From Cyclobacteriaceae bacterium (GTDB lineage: Bacteria; Bacteroidota; Bacteroidia; Cytophagales; Cyclobacteriaceae), in contig JAIBBC010000001.1 in assembly GCA_019694875.1 (NCBI GenBank), positions 1,557,501 through 1,621,500 of the forward strand: a stretch of 64,000 nt of DNA. Direction: 5' to 3'. A program made the translations under genes and the position numbers. Under the pieces are notes generated by a model that did no database searches, was not told the DNA's origin, and was given only the letters and a program-made list of their open reading frames with translations. Below, one piece after another: positions 51,296 through 60,863 of this stretch. The first letter of the stretch is position 1, and the number at the start of each line of letters is the position of its first letter.

Positions 51296-51590
51296 TCAGT
51301 TTAACAATGTCCGCATAGTCGTAGAAAATTATTCCACCAACTTTGCTATAAGTAAGTGTGCCGTTCACCCGCAAGTTTTGAAGTGTGCCAGTGGAGATAC
51401 CCAGGAGTCTTTTTACTTCAGATGATTTTAACCATTTCTTTGCAGGTGTAGAACCAGCTTCCTTAAAAAGGCTTTTGATTTCATTCAAGAGCTGAATTCG
51501 AAATGTCTCTAAATCCCCCACTGTTAAGAGCTGATCTCTATTGAGCTTTGTAGATGGCTCTGTTGTATTCGGTTTATTCTTCCCCTCCAT
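51273..51590 (-). CDS. MerR/excisionase-like helix-turn-helix protein, element C
   Basis: This 105-residue protein contains LNRDQLLTVGDLETFR, KWLKSSEVKRLLGISTGTLQN and NGTLTYSKVGGIIFYDYADI, as in element B. Here it is separated from the structural operon by the deaminase gene, and 328 nt without a gene lie upstream of its start. That region probably holds its promoter. Confidence 0.78.
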   Translation of the reverse strand: MEGKNKPNTTEPSTKLNRDQLLTVGDLETFRIQLLNEIKSLFKEAGSTPAKKWLKSSEVKRLLGISTGTLQNLRVNGTLTYSKVGGIIFYDYADIVKLIESNGQG

Positions 51591-51918
51591 AATCTTTTAT
51601 CTTGACCTAAAGATGCAGGAAAGAGAAAGTGAAGGTTAAATCTTTTTAATGGATGTTAATTCCAATTAAATATTATTAACGATTTCCATTGATTTATGAT
51701 AGATTATGAAGTTTGGAAATTGGCTTCAAACCCGTTTAAGGGCTTAATTTTGAAGAAATTAGAATGATTTTGTGTTTTCAATAATTTGATTGAGTAAAGA
51801 ATTCCTCAATCGATCAGAAGGACGGTTAATCGAAACGATTTTAGCTGAGTCAGTTTGATTAGTAATTGATTTAACACTGAAGTTAATCGGCAACTGGCTT
51901 GTGCTATTTTGTTGATTT
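51591..51918. other. Upstream region of the element C helix-turn-helix gene
   Basis: No gene is seen. On the minus strand a TTAACATCC-type sequence and a TGCATCTTTAG box lie close to the start of the 51590 gene. They resemble the operator and -7 box at 14799-14840 and 41792-41833 but are not identical. AT-rich sequence of no clear type fills the rest. Confidence 0.4.
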
Positions 51919-53550
51919 TTAGGCGCTTGCTTCTTCATCTTGTTGTGTCATTAATCCCGATTCATTTAAGGAATGAATTGCTTGTTGCTCTAAAGTTGAG
52001 AGTGCTTGAAGCGTCATTTTAAATTTAGGCCCAATTTTAGGCAATTCATAATTAATTTTAACTCCTTTTTTATCTTTTCTATCTCTTTGCTTCGAAAAGA
52101 ACTCTAAATATCTCCTTGGAGCCACCCCATCATATACCAATACCTTAACTTTTTTATTTTCCAATTCATCTTCAGTAATAGCATCATTATGCAACTCAAG
52201 GCATAAGCTTTTAACGTATGGTTCAATATAATACACCTCGGTAATCCCGGCAACAATTATATGTCTGGCGCAATTATGACAGGGATAAGTTGTAGTAAAA
52301 AGCATACTTCCAACTATTCGATTTCCACACATTTGGCTACCAGTTATAATAGCATGCATCTCTGCATGAACTGAGCGTGAAAATTCAATTAAGTCTTTAA
52401 CACGAGAGGTTCTTACAATTTCTTCTATTTTAAGAATGGCTTCATCCCAAAGCTTTTTTGTCTCATTCTTTTTGTTCAATTCTTCAATAATTTTTTGAAC
52501 AGAGTTCTCCAGCCCTATTTCTTTAATAATCTTTGTTGTAAGCTCATCTTTCTTTCTATCATTGCTGCAATGACCATGATTAAAACATCTATGATCATTA
52601 GTATTTTGCTCATTGTAAAGATTCCCTCCAAATTGTGGAACATCATTCCAACCCTTAGAAAGTATAATGCCATTTTTATCCATTATAGATGCTCCTACTT
52701 GACGCGAAAGACAAGCTGAATTTCCTGCGGCTGATTTAGCAACATACATTGCATATTCATGTGGAAGGGGAGTAACAACTTTGCTTTCAAAAATGATATG
52801 GAAGAAGCGGGTGATTTTGTCTTGTAATGTGGAAAGGGTTCTATTTGAGACCCGAAGAAAAAAATCTGCTTCTGTAAATGTATTACGAACATCTTGTCCG
52901 AATTGATCAATTTCAAAATCATCCGTTAACATCAACTCCCTAATTTCATTTTCAGAAAGCCCCTTTGATGTAAGTAGTTCAATTCGTTCGCTTTTAGGAG
53001 AAAAAATACTGAAGCAGTAGAACAGTTCTTTATAAATTGAACGAAATAGAAGTAATTCCTCTTTGTTTATTAAAGAGTCAATAATGTAGCATTTTCTTCT
53101 TGAAGTTAAGTCAGTCGCATCAGGTAGTTTTCCATCAGTGGTAAAAAATTCACTACGATCTAGATTTATTTTTTTAATGGCTAGTTCAGCAAGAACAGAT
53201 CGATTTTCATATTTTTTCCTAAGAAAATTCCCGCCATCAATTTTATGTTTCAGTCTTGAATAAGCTTCTGTTTTTCCAAGAAGAAGTGTGTGGTCTTTTT
53301 TATAATGATCAATTATTAATGAACTTAATGAAATGACTTCAGTTTGATATCCGTATGACTTTAATGTATTCGACATTTCTTGAATAACTTTATCCTTTGG
53401 CGTTCCAATTGGCGTACAAATACCAATTAGAATCTCCTCAGTGTAAGTATTTTCAATTTTCTCGCGCGTAGTTTTGCCTCTTAATTTATTATCTCCAAAC
53501 TCTTTTTTTTCAAGTCTAAGTGATTCCATAATATTCGTTTGATAATTCAA
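51919..53550 (-). CDS. AvcD-like antiphage dCTP/dCMP deaminase
   Basis: The N-terminal P-loop-kinase-like domain of this 543-residue protein has a degenerate loop GICTPIGTPKDKV (43-55) and the family segment IIDSLINKEELLLFRSIY. The C-terminal cytidine deaminase domain has zinc motifs HAE (395-397) and PCHNC (423-427). This order is that of AvcD proteins, which deplete dCTP by deamination when phage infects. The inhibitory RNA AvcI is usually encoded just upstream, but only 46 nt separate this gene from its neighbour, so no room is seen for it. Element B has no copy. Confidence 0.8.
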   Translation of the reverse strand: MNYQTNIMESLRLEKKEFGDNKLRGKTTREKIENTYTEEILIGICTPIGTPKDKVIQEMSNTLKSYGYQTEVISLSSLIIDHYKKDHTLLLGKTEAYSRLKHKIDGGNFLRKKYENRSVLAELAIKKINLDRSEFFTTDGKLPDATDLTSRRKCYIIDSLINKEELLLFRSIYKELFYCFSIFSPKSERIELLTSKGLSENEIRELMLTDDFEIDQFGQDVRNTFTEADFFLRVSNRTLSTLQDKITRFFHIIFESKVVTPLPHEYAMYVAKSAAGNSACLSRQVGASIMDKNGIILSKGWNDVPQFGGNLYNEQNTNDHRCFNHGHCSNDRKKDELTTKIIKEIGLENSVQKIIEELNKKNETKKLWDEAILKIEEIVRTSRVKDLIEFSRSVHAEMHAIITGSQMCGNRIVGSMLFTTTYPCHNCARHIIVAGITEVYYIEPYVKSLCLELHNDAITEDELENKKVKVLVYDGVAPRRYLEFFSKQRDRKDKKGVKINYELPKIGPKFKMTLQALSTLEQQAIHSLNESGLMTQQDEEASA

Positions 53551-53596
53551 TTTATGAAAAACTTATAAAGACTCTATTTCGAAGAGTATGTTATTT

Positions 53597-53983
53597 CTAA
53601 ATCACCGTCATTAATCCACGAATAAATCCTACTTCAGTCAGATATTCGACTTGGGGATCGCTTAGACCCTTTTTATCGGTCGTGGACACGATTTCAAAAG
53701 GAACGATCAACTCGCTATCCATGAATTTTTTGAGCTCCTTAGAGAGTGCCCTTTGGTTGTCTTTGGTAAAAATATATTGGCCTCTCGGATCACGGATGAT
53801 GTTCCCTTTATCATCCGTACTACAATAATCAATGTTAAGGTCTTCCAGTTTGTCATTGTAAGCCTCGACAAAAGCAGAGGCGTTTTTCAATGTTTGATTT
53901 CTGGCGTGTTCCAGTTTGGTGCCAGCGGGTGCAGGTATTTCCAATATTGTTGTAATAAGTCTGTAAGCTTCTTTGTTTGTCAT
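53597..53983 (-). CDS. Unrecognised small protein of element C (128 aa)
   Basis: The 128 residues are mostly helical, with a start KEAYRLITTILEIPAPAGTK and an end PFEIVSTTDKKGLSDPQVEYL. There are no membrane or enzyme motifs. It has no counterpart in element B. It lies between the deaminase gene (46 nt) and the next small gene (12 nt), so it may belong to the spike module, for instance as a chaperone. This is inference. Confidence 0.5.
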   Translation of the reverse strand: MTNKEAYRLITTILEIPAPAGTKLEHARNQTLKNASAFVEAYNDKLEDLNIDYCSTDDKGNIIRDPRGQYIFTKDNQRALSKELKKFMDSELIVPFEIVSTTDKKGLSDPQVEYLTEVGFIRGLMTVI

Positions 53984-53995
53984 GATTCTCGATGT

Positions 53996-54439
53996 TTAAT
54001 ATTTCCCTTCTGCATGTCCTTTCAAGATTGATTGCTCAATAAGCCAGTAAACCAGATCTGAGATTTTCACTGACTTCAGCGTCTCCTTGATTTCAGCAGG
54101 TAATGAGGCAAGACCTGGATAAGCAGTTAAGTCAATGTTCTGCCAGTACTCCAGTTCGCTCACTGCGTTTGGTGAATCAGGCAGAGCTTCGATTCCGGTT
54201 AACAGGTTAGTGGATTTACCATCTGTTTCTTTGGTGATTTGCTTTGGAAGGAAGAGCTGTCGTTGCAGTTCATTCGTTGGAATGATTGCACTTCCGTCTC
54301 CTTCGGTAAACTCCAGGATGATACCATGCCTCATCTCCAGGTTGTTTTTGATGATGAGAAAGTCATGTATCACCTTCTTGCGTTTGTTTGTGGTAGAGTC
54401 TATTTGTGGAAGCTCCACTACGATTGAATTTTTAGTCAT
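53996..54439 (-). CDS. Unrecognised small protein of element C (147 aa)
   Basis: This protein begins with a beta-rich region (NSIVVELPQIDST, HGIILEFTEGDGSAII) and ends in a helical part (LKSVKISDLVYWLIEQSI). There is no known family. It is placed right after the large spike gene (12 nt) and is absent in element B, where the spike is short. A fibre-related role is plausible. Confidence 0.5.
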   Translation of the reverse strand: MTKNSIVVELPQIDSTTNKRKKVIHDFLIIKNNLEMRHGIILEFTEGDGSAIIPTNELQRQLFLPKQITKETDGKSTNLLTGIEALPDSPNAVSELEYWQNIDLTAYPGLASLPAEIKETLKSVKISDLVYWLIEQSILKGHAEGKY

Positions 54440-54451
54440 AAATATTCTATT

Positions 54452-56917
54452 TTAAAATTTTACTGTTCTAACTACTCCAGAGGGTGTAACAAATTTGAGA
54501 TCTTCACCCACGAAGTATAATCTTCCAACTCCAGCGATACTTGCTGGATCAATTGTTACTTGCCCAATTGAAACCACACCATCTTTATTAACTGAGAATT
54601 TTAATTTTAAGGAATTACTCACAGTGTCATACTTGAAAGCTTCCAAGAATGGCCCTGTTGAGCCAATGTTTTCTTCTAATCGGATGAATGCGCCTGTGTG
54701 GTCAAAGCCATTCAAAACAGCATTGTGCTTTCGAATGAAGAGCATGGGCTTGCTTGTACCCGCAAGCATGTTGTTACCAGTGGTGCTGTATTGCAGCCAC
54801 ATGAGATAGCCATCGTAATTAAAGGTGCCAAGTGCTTGTTGTGGACTAATGAACAATCCATTGGATTGAGCTTGTCCAGGCGAAATAATTAGTCCGGTTC
54901 GTTCTGAACCTTTTGGAATGATAAAGAGTGCGGCACTGGTAACAAAACTGCCATTGGATAGCAATGCTGTTGCTCCGGCATGAGCAGAGCCATCTGTTGT
55001 GATGGTTGTGACGGGCACAGTAAATGTCATTCCGGTGCCGTCAAAGTTTATGCGGCTTCCCAAAGAACGAAAAGCAAATACCTGAGCATTTACATCAGTG
55101 CCTCTCACATCCGCATAGAATCCATCGATGTAATGATTTGTTACGGTAGCTTGTGCAGTGAATATTTGGGCTCTGTTATAACTAGCAAAGTTGTCATCTA
55201 CAGAAAGATTTATCTGACCATGAAAAGCGGATATGAATCTGCTTTGTAGACCGGTATTGACTCCCTGAAGAATGTATCGAAAGCCATAACCAGTATGATA
55301 TAAATCATTTGGTCTTACCAGAATAGCTGTGTTCGCATATCCTGCCGGAGTCAACCGAAGCATCTCGGTCTTTGTGCCTCCAAATTGATAATCGGTTATT
55401 TCAAGAGTCGCATTTGCATTGTTTGAACTTAGTAAGAATTCATATGCGCCATATCCACTGATATAACTATTGATACGAAATGAATTCCTAGCAGTACTGC
55501 TTCCTTCCTCTCCCAGGTTAACGGAGAAACTTCCGTCACGAAAAAATGATGAGCCCGATACACCCAGCGCTGCACTTCCGGGTTTTACAATCTGAAATTT
55601 ATATCCATTGAAACCAAGATTGGCGGTCACTCCAGGCAATTGATAGTTGCAGCTCTCTGCACCAACAACAATCTGGTCGCTCAAGACACGTCCTATCACA
55701 ATGGTATTTGCCGTTCTTACAATTGCACCTGCACCAATCGCAGTCATATAGCTTTGACCACCACCATTACTAATCAAATCTCCTAAACTATTGTAAGCTC
55801 TAGTGCCGGAGCCTAACAGTGTATTGTATGAATTGGATCTCGCATTCTGTGCATCGTATCCCACTAGGGTATGGTCTGTTCCACCTTGTGATGCAGTTGC
55901 ACCTGCTGAGGCACCAATCATGGTATTTCTCTGTCCTGTGTTCAGATTGATTTGATACCCGGCACGATAACCTACATACACGCAGTCGGTGTAACTAGAA
56001 CCGTTGTTATCGGATGAGCCTGCTTCCGAACCGATAACGACATTGCGAGCAATGCTCCTTGCAGGACTAACGCCAGAGCTTGATGCTGCGTTATATCCAA
56101 CGATAGAATTGTCGTTGCCTGAATCAACGAGTCTTGCACCAAATGCTCCAGACGTGAAAATAAGATTTCGGATTCCGGTCATTCCAGGCCAACCGCCATT
56201 AACCAAAACATTCGCCCGATCTTTATTCAGAAATACCTTACCTGAATTTGTCAACCCAAACAAGATGTTAAAAGTGGGATCGTCAATGTATGCTGCGTAA
56301 TTCGTTTCTAACGTGTCGTTGGTGCGCAGATGAATCTTTCCATTGGCAATGCCATTAAAGCCAATAAGAAAGTTTCCACTCAAGTCAAACCTTCCTCGCT
56401 CTACGTTACCTGTAATAAAAGGCAACGGAAAATTATCCTTCGTTCCAATGGTCCTGGTGGAACCAACATTGTTGCCATCCTGAACCCAGGCATTTAAAAT
56501 TGGTTGCAACAAATTGTAAAGCTTCTCCAAGGTGTCGCCTGCGACAGGTGCATTTCCCTTTATCGCGTTTACAGAAGATTGTAAAACTTCCGTATTGATA
56601 ATGTCGGCATCAGTGAGAATGGCATTTAACTCTGCAAGCGTATCAATATCTTCTGCTTTGAGATAAGTGAAGCCTTGGATGATGTTGAATAATTTCTCCA
56701 AGGTATTCCCAGCATCCGGGACATTTCCCTTAATGGCATTGATTGCCTGAATAACATCATCCGCCTTCATCAAGTCTGCATCGGTGAGGATAGCATTCAA
56801 CTTTGCTAGTGTATTAATGTCGCTCTCCTGGAGGCTATTCATCACTTGTAACTTTAAGTAGATATTATAAAGCAGTTCTTCTGAGGCGGTATGAAAAGGC
56901 GGCTTTGGTATGCTCAT
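54452..56917 (-). CDS. Large spike/fibre-like protein of element C
   Basis: The N-terminal 140 residues of this 821-residue protein match the element B spike (SEELLYNIYLK, NAIKGNVPxAGNTLEKL, DADLMKADDV). Long beta-rich repeats follow. Part of them (about 270-420: NSIVGYNAAS, DCVYVGYRAGY, NTMIGASAGA, NTLLGSGTRAY) resembles the YadA/trimeric-fibre head pattern. The end reads GRLYFVGEDLKFVTPSG. It is probably a trimeric receptor-binding fibre with exchanged tip. It starts 4 nt before the end of the L,D-transpeptidase-like gene. Confidence 0.65.
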   Translation of the reverse strand: MSIPKPPFHTASEELLYNIYLKLQVMNSLQESDINTLAKLNAILTDADLMKADDVIQAINAIKGNVPDAGNTLEKLFNIIQGFTYLKAEDIDTLAELNAILTDADIINTEVLQSSVNAIKGNAPVAGDTLEKLYNLLQPILNAWVQDGNNVGSTRTIGTKDNFPLPFITGNVERGRFDLSGNFLIGFNGIANGKIHLRTNDTLETNYAAYIDDPTFNILFGLTNSGKVFLNKDRANVLVNGGWPGMTGIRNLIFTSGAFGARLVDSGNDNSIVGYNAASSSGVSPARSIARNVVIGSEAGSSDNNGSSYTDCVYVGYRAGYQINLNTGQRNTMIGASAGATASQGGTDHTLVGYDAQNARSNSYNTLLGSGTRAYNSLGDLISNGGGQSYMTAIGAGAIVRTANTIVIGRVLSDQIVVGAESCNYQLPGVTANLGFNGYKFQIVKPGSAALGVSGSSFFRDGSFSVNLGEEGSSTARNSFRINSYISGYGAYEFLLSSNNANATLEITDYQFGGTKTEMLRLTPAGYANTAILVRPNDLYHTGYGFRYILQGVNTGLQSRFISAFHGQINLSVDDNFASYNRAQIFTAQATVTNHYIDGFYADVRGTDVNAQVFAFRSLGSRINFDGTGMTFTVPVTTITTDGSAHAGATALLSNGSFVTSAALFIIPKGSERTGLIISPGQAQSNGLFISPQQALGTFNYDGYLMWLQYSTTGNNMLAGTSKPMLFIRKHNAVLNGFDHTGAFIRLEENIGSTGPFLEAFKYDTVSNSLKLKFSVNKDGVVSIGQVTIDPASIAGVGRLYFVGEDLKFVTPSGVVRTVKF

Positions 56918-57585
56918 AACTCTTTCGTCTTAGGTGTAAATACCCAACCCAGGGCAATGGCTGCGAAAATGGTAGTCGCTGTAATCACTCGTTTCAACGT
57001 GATTCTTCGTAAAGACCGGAAGTCGATCAGTGTGTAGCTGAATTTATTTCCGTAGAGCCTCGCATGTTGTTTACACAACTTCATGAACATCGCGAAGTCA
57101 TCTGCATTTTTGAAAACCTGGCATCCGGCTGAGTATTTGTCAATGCTCTTGGTTGTTCCTGCGCTGGAAGCACGATGAATGTTAATTCCAAATGTTCCTG
57201 TTTGTTTTGTACCGTTGTTGAAATCCAATACGGCATCACGGTCGTAGTCACGAATCACCGTCACCGGCTTTTGTTGTACCAATGCTTCATACAATCCGCG
57301 ATGTTTACCAATGGCATACGCATCTACATTTTGACCTTGTGCCAGGATTGCTGTGCCTTGCGGATAGGAGGGATTGTTCAACCAGAATGTTCCAGGGTCA
57401 GTGGTGGCCGGATAGATGTGATAGTTCCACTTTCCATCGGGCAATGTGTAAAACACATGGATCTCGTCATCAAATGAATTTGACTCCACGCTCTTGCTGC
57501 GAAGGCCTACAATATTTAATTCATAGGGTCGTGTATAAAGCACGAAGCCAAACTCTTTGAATATCTCTTTAATGCGTGATAACAT
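56914..57585 (-). CDS. L,D-transpeptidase-like membrane protein, element C
   Basis: The 223 residues correspond to the element B protein and keep NIHRAS (His near 136) and YSAGCQVF. The C-terminal membrane segment is ITATTIFAAIALGWVF. The differences are scattered, so the protein is functional under purifying selection. Confidence 0.6.
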   Translation of the reverse strand: MLSRIKEIFKEFGFVLYTRPYELNIVGLRSKSVESNSFDDEIHVFYTLPDGKWNYHIYPATTDPGTFWLNNPSYPQGTAILAQGQNVDAYAIGKHRGLYEALVQQKPVTVIRDYDRDAVLDFNNGTKQTGTFGINIHRASSAGTTKSIDKYSAGCQVFKNADDFAMFMKLCKQHARLYGNKFSYTLIDFRSLRRITLKRVITATTIFAAIALGWVFTPKTKEL

Positions 57586-57611
57586 GTGTCGTCTTTAAAA
57601 TTGATTTTTAC

Positions 57612-58142
57612 TTACGCAGCATTTTTGAATTGGAATGCATTCACCCTGTTCATCCAGCCATCGTAAAACACGATTTGATTTGGTGTTCTTCTGATGATGT
57701 TGTTAAGAAATACCTTCCGTTCAATCTTTAGCTGGTTGAAAAGCTCTTCCTGGTTCGCTTCATTGATGGCTCGGAGGGTTTGAATCCCTACGGTGCCATC
57801 GACCTCGACATTTAAAATGCGCTGTACAATTTTAGCAACCGTCTTGCGACCGGAGTGATAACCCCAATCCACAATGAACTGTGCTACTGATTCATTCCGG
57901 ATGGAGTCTGCCAGGAAGTAATCCCAGAAAATCTTTTTGGCGATATAGCGAGCATCTTCTTCACTAAGCTGCTTGATGTCTTCTGCATCAATGTCGCCAT
58001 CACCGTCCTTGTCATGACCATGTTCCTGCCACACAGAAAGGATGACTCCGTATTTTGTCGGGCCACCTTTATCGAGTGCATGGTTGACATAGCCTCCCTC
58101 TAATCGCAGGAGCTTGCCTGCGAAGTTTTCAAATCTTGCCAT
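57612..58142 (-). CDS. GH108-type N-acetylmuramidase, element C
   Basis: The 176 residues keep LLRLEGGYVN with catalytic Glu15 and the C-terminal peptidoglycan-binding region (DGTVGIQTL, FYDGWMNRVN). It differs from the B enzyme mainly in the C-terminal half. It probably serves as endolysin or virion muramidase. Confidence 0.88.
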   Translation of the reverse strand: MARFENFAGKLLRLEGGYVNHALDKGGPTKYGVILSVWQEHGHDKDGDGDIDAEDIKQLSEEDARYIAKKIFWDYFLADSIRNESVAQFIVDWGYHSGRKTVAKIVQRILNVEVDGTVGIQTLRAINEANQEELFNQLKIERKVFLNNIIRRTPNQIVFYDGWMNRVNAFQFKNAA

Positions 58143-58156
58143 TAAGTCTTTTAAGT

Positions 58157-59131
58157 TTAAGTGTACGTGACGTCCTGTGTAGGGACTTTCAAAATGCTGT
58201 TGTCAATGGATTTGAACCAGGTCATGCCATTGGCAACTTCTACTTCGTCTCCAAGAATTGTATTACTGCGCACGGGTATCCGGTTTCCTTTGTTATCCAT
58301 GACAACACTTTCCCGAATCGTGATTAGGTCTCTGTAGAGTCTGATTCCCTGGAGACTCCACGTGCCTGTACTGCTCACTTTTAAACCCATGCGCAGGAAT
58401 TCATTTTTTATCTGCGCTTTGGCAGTCTCATTTCCTTTGAAGGCATACTCCAAAAGGTCCGTAACAATGGTCTTTGAGATGAAGCTTTGCTTTTTGTAGT
58501 ATTCATTGACTGCGGAGTATTCTGAAACCGTTTTCATTTGTTTCAAGACACTCAACACCTGCTCAATACTTTTTGCTTGTGCTCCGGTATATAGACTCAA
58601 CGCCAAGGAAGCCGGATTGAACACTACGGTTAAAGCACCTTTCGCATTACCTGTAATTCTATTGAATAGCGTTTCATCTACTGTCTCAGAGAAACCGGAT
58701 GCTTTCAAGGCGCTCGCAGTTTGCGTTCCAAACTGACCATCAATCACCAGTCCAGGGCTTGTGCGAGCCAGCGCTTGTTGCAGTTGTGTCACTCTCGTCC
58801 CACGACTGCCTCGCTTCAAAGGAAAGGAATCGCTAGCAGAAGAAATCAGTCGTGCGGCTGTAGTGCTGGTTGATGCAGGGAGACTATTGTTGATAATGAT
58901 AGTATCTGAATTGCCCGATGAGGATGTTGCTTCACCTGATAACTTTTTTCTTTTAAACTTATCATACACCAGATAGCCACCGCCACCGAGAGCTGCTAAC
59001 GCAAGCGCATAGACAAACACTTTCGCAGGTTGAATTTTTTTCTTACCCGTATGCTTTGATTTACCTGACTGCTTTGCTTTGTGCTTCTGGCTTTTCGATT
59101 TCACCTTTCTATTCGCCTTCTTTGCCATCAC
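58157..59131 (-). CDS. Membrane protein with peptidoglycan-binding domain, element C
   Basis: This 324-residue protein has a basic Lys-rich start, membrane segment near 38-58 (VFVYALALAALGGGGYLVYD), then FPLKRGSRGTRVTQLQQAL and VIDGQFGTQTASALK of the binding domain. It has the same length as the B protein, with the start shifted by one Met. It overlaps the upstream gene by 4 nt. Confidence 0.7.
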   Translation of the reverse strand: MMAKKANRKVKSKSQKHKAKQSGKSKHTGKKKIQPAKVFVYALALAALGGGGYLVYDKFKRKKLSGEATSSSGNSDTIIINNSLPASTSTTAARLISSASDSFPLKRGSRGTRVTQLQQALARTSPGLVIDGQFGTQTASALKASGFSETVDETLFNRITGNAKGALTVVFNPASLALSLYTGAQAKSIEQVLSVLKQMKTVSEYSAVNEYYKKQSFISKTIVTDLLEYAFKGNETAKAQIKNEFLRMGLKVSSTGTWSLQGIRLYRDLITIRESVVMDNKGNRIPVRSNTILGDEVEVANGMTWFKSIDNSILKVPTQDVTYT

Positions 59132-59526
59132 TTCTTTGCGTTTAGTATTCTTATCAGCTCATTGTACTCCTCACTGCTCAACTCTTCCTCCAAATCTGCA
59201 TTCAGACTTCTTCCATACAGATTGGCATATTCCTTCTGAACTTTTGTGTACATCGTTTTTGAAGGAATCTCATTGAACACTTGCAACACCATTTGTTCAT
59301 TCGTGCCCCAGCCCATGTAGTTGTCATTATCAAATGCCATCTTCAGTTGCTTGGCAAAGGTGGCCGGGTCACCCACTTCCAGACTGCGCCTCTGTGAAAC
59401 GTTCGCTTTGGTCTTCTTATAGAAGTAACGCGCCAGAAAGAACAATCCGGTAGCTGTGCCAAGACCAAGGGTAGAGTAAATCACAATGGACTTGAGGTTT
59501 TGTATTTTCTGTGCGTCTGAGCTCAT
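59128..59526 (-). CDS. Membrane-anchored annexin-like protein, element C
   Basis: The 132 residues match the B protein. They include MGWGTNEQMVLQVF, the LYGRSLNADLEEELSSEEY segment and a membrane segment near 12-33 (LKSIVIYSTLGLGTATGLFF). The loop residues and acidic position of the putative calcium site are kept in both copies. Confidence 0.6.
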   Translation of the reverse strand: MSSDAQKIQNLKSIVIYSTLGLGTATGLFFLARYFYKKTKANVSQRRSLEVGDPATFAKQLKMAFDNDNYMGWGTNEQMVLQVFNEIPSKTMYTKVQKEYANLYGRSLNADLEEELSSEEYNELIRILNAKK

Positions 59527-59544
59527 GTATGTTTCTTCTCGTTG

Positions 59545-59727
59545 TTAAAGTCCCAATGCCTTTTTTGCGAGCGAAGTCTTTACCGGATCGTTCTTTACTA
59601 CATCAGCAAGCTTTGCAATTTCTCTTGCCTTTAACTTTTGCATCAACGTAGAGGCAGCCAACAGTTTTACTTCTGCTTCACCTTGCGTTTGCGCTTCAAT
59701 ACTCACTTCAAAACTGTACTTGTTCAT
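59545..59727 (-). CDS. Conserved 60-residue protein, element C
   Basis: About 95% of the residues equal the B copy. The changes are at three positions in the visible sequence. The family is unknown. Confidence 0.7.
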   Translation of the reverse strand: MNKYSFEVSIEAQTQGEAEVKLLAASTLMQKLKAREIAKLADVVKNDPVKTSLAKKALGL

Positions 59728-59736
59728 AACTTATGC

Positions 59737-60546
59737 TTATTTATTGTTTACATGATTCAGAATCAATTCAATTTTACTCTTGTCATCAGCAAGTGTTTGA
59801 AGAATGTTTAATACCTTCTCAAACTCATCCTTGCTGAACTGTGATTTCAGTTGATTGACAAATTGTATCGCAGCCTGTTCCTCGTCAGAGAGCGATGCCG
59901 AAGAAGAACTTGTCTTTGGCTTAAAGCTTACCTCAGATTCCTGAGTCTGTTCTTCCAAAGGTTCTTCGTTATTCGATTGCAATAATCCAGCAAGCGCTTC
60001 ACCGCCTGGAAATGCTGCCATCAATTTCGGATTGCGCTTGATGAAGCTTTCCACCAGTGAAGAGCCGATGTCACCAAGGAAATTGTTTAGTGGGGATTGC
60101 TTTAACTCCAATCGCGCATTTTGTCTCTCAAGTTCTTCTACTTCGCTTTCCAGGTCAGCAATGTGTTGCTGAAGCTTTTTGTTTTCATCCTTCAATGTCT
60201 CAAACTCTTTTTCGCGCAGCTTGCGTTGCACTTCCTCGTCCACGATGTTCTTTACATCCACACCTGACAGTCCTTCCTTTTGCGCTTCACCGAAATAGAA
60301 GATCCGTTTCTCATTGTTATTGCTGCTGCCCGTGAAAAGCAACACTTCAATGGAACGGGTATCCGCAGTCACGAAATTTTCAAACATGGTGAACATGTCC
60401 GGGTCACTGGTTCTGCGTACTGCTTTAAATCCATCTACCAGAATTTCATAGTCGATGGGTTGCCCTTTTTCATGATAGAGGCGCAGGTATTGTAAAAGGT
60501 TATCAATCTTCTTCTGTTCGTATTTCTCTTTATTCGGTAGTGCCAT
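59737..60546 (-). CDS. Coiled-coil protein, element C
   Basis: The start is set at ATG 60546 (MALPNKEKYEQ), as in element B. The upstream ATG at 60645 lies within the next gene and its extra 33 codons have no counterpart. The coiled coil at about 110-155 (DLESEVEELERQNARLE) is conserved. Confidence 0.65.
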   Translation of the reverse strand: MALPNKEKYEQKKIDNLLQYLRLYHEKGQPIDYEILVDGFKAVRRTSDPDMFTMFENFVTADTRSIEVLLFTGSSNNNEKRIFYFGEAQKEGLSGVDVKNIVDEEVQRKLREKEFETLKDENKKLQQHIADLESEVEELERQNARLELKQSPLNNFLGDIGSSLVESFIKRNPKLMAAFPGGEALAGLLQSNNEEPLEEQTQESEVSFKPKTSSSSASLSDEEQAAIQFVNQLKSQFSKDEFEKVLNILQTLADDKSKIELILNHVNNK

Positions 60547-60551
60547 ATTTC

Positions 60552-60863
60552 TCAGTTCACTATGATTGCTTGTATAAATTTTATTCTTCGTTTCGCATCG
60601 CCTGGGTTGGTGATTTTGATTTCGCCCCGGTGTATGTGTATGCATTCTGGTATGGGATCGTCTGTCGAGTCGTACATGCCATAGTCTGAATCAACCACTA
60701 AACCAGGAGGCTCATCTACAATGAAGAACATCTCGTTGTATGCCGGAATGGTGATACTTGCTCCAGCTTCTACAATGAAATCTCTGTGTCGCAGATGAAA
60801 GCGGGAATAACCCTGTTGCTTCAATCGCAGTGGTGCAAAGTCCAGAATGAATTGCTCGGTCAT
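60552..60863 (-). CDS. Small beta-rich protein (103 aa), element C
   Basis: It has the same length and pattern as the B protein (FIVEAGASITIPAYNEMFFIV, IHRGEIKITNPG). It overlaps the upstream gene by 4 nt. Confidence 0.6.
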   Translation of the reverse strand: MTEQFILDFAPLRLKQQGYSRFHLRHRDFIVEAGASITIPAYNEMFFIVDEPPGLVVDSDYGMYDSTDDPIPECIHIHRGEIKITNPGDAKRRIKFIQAIIVN

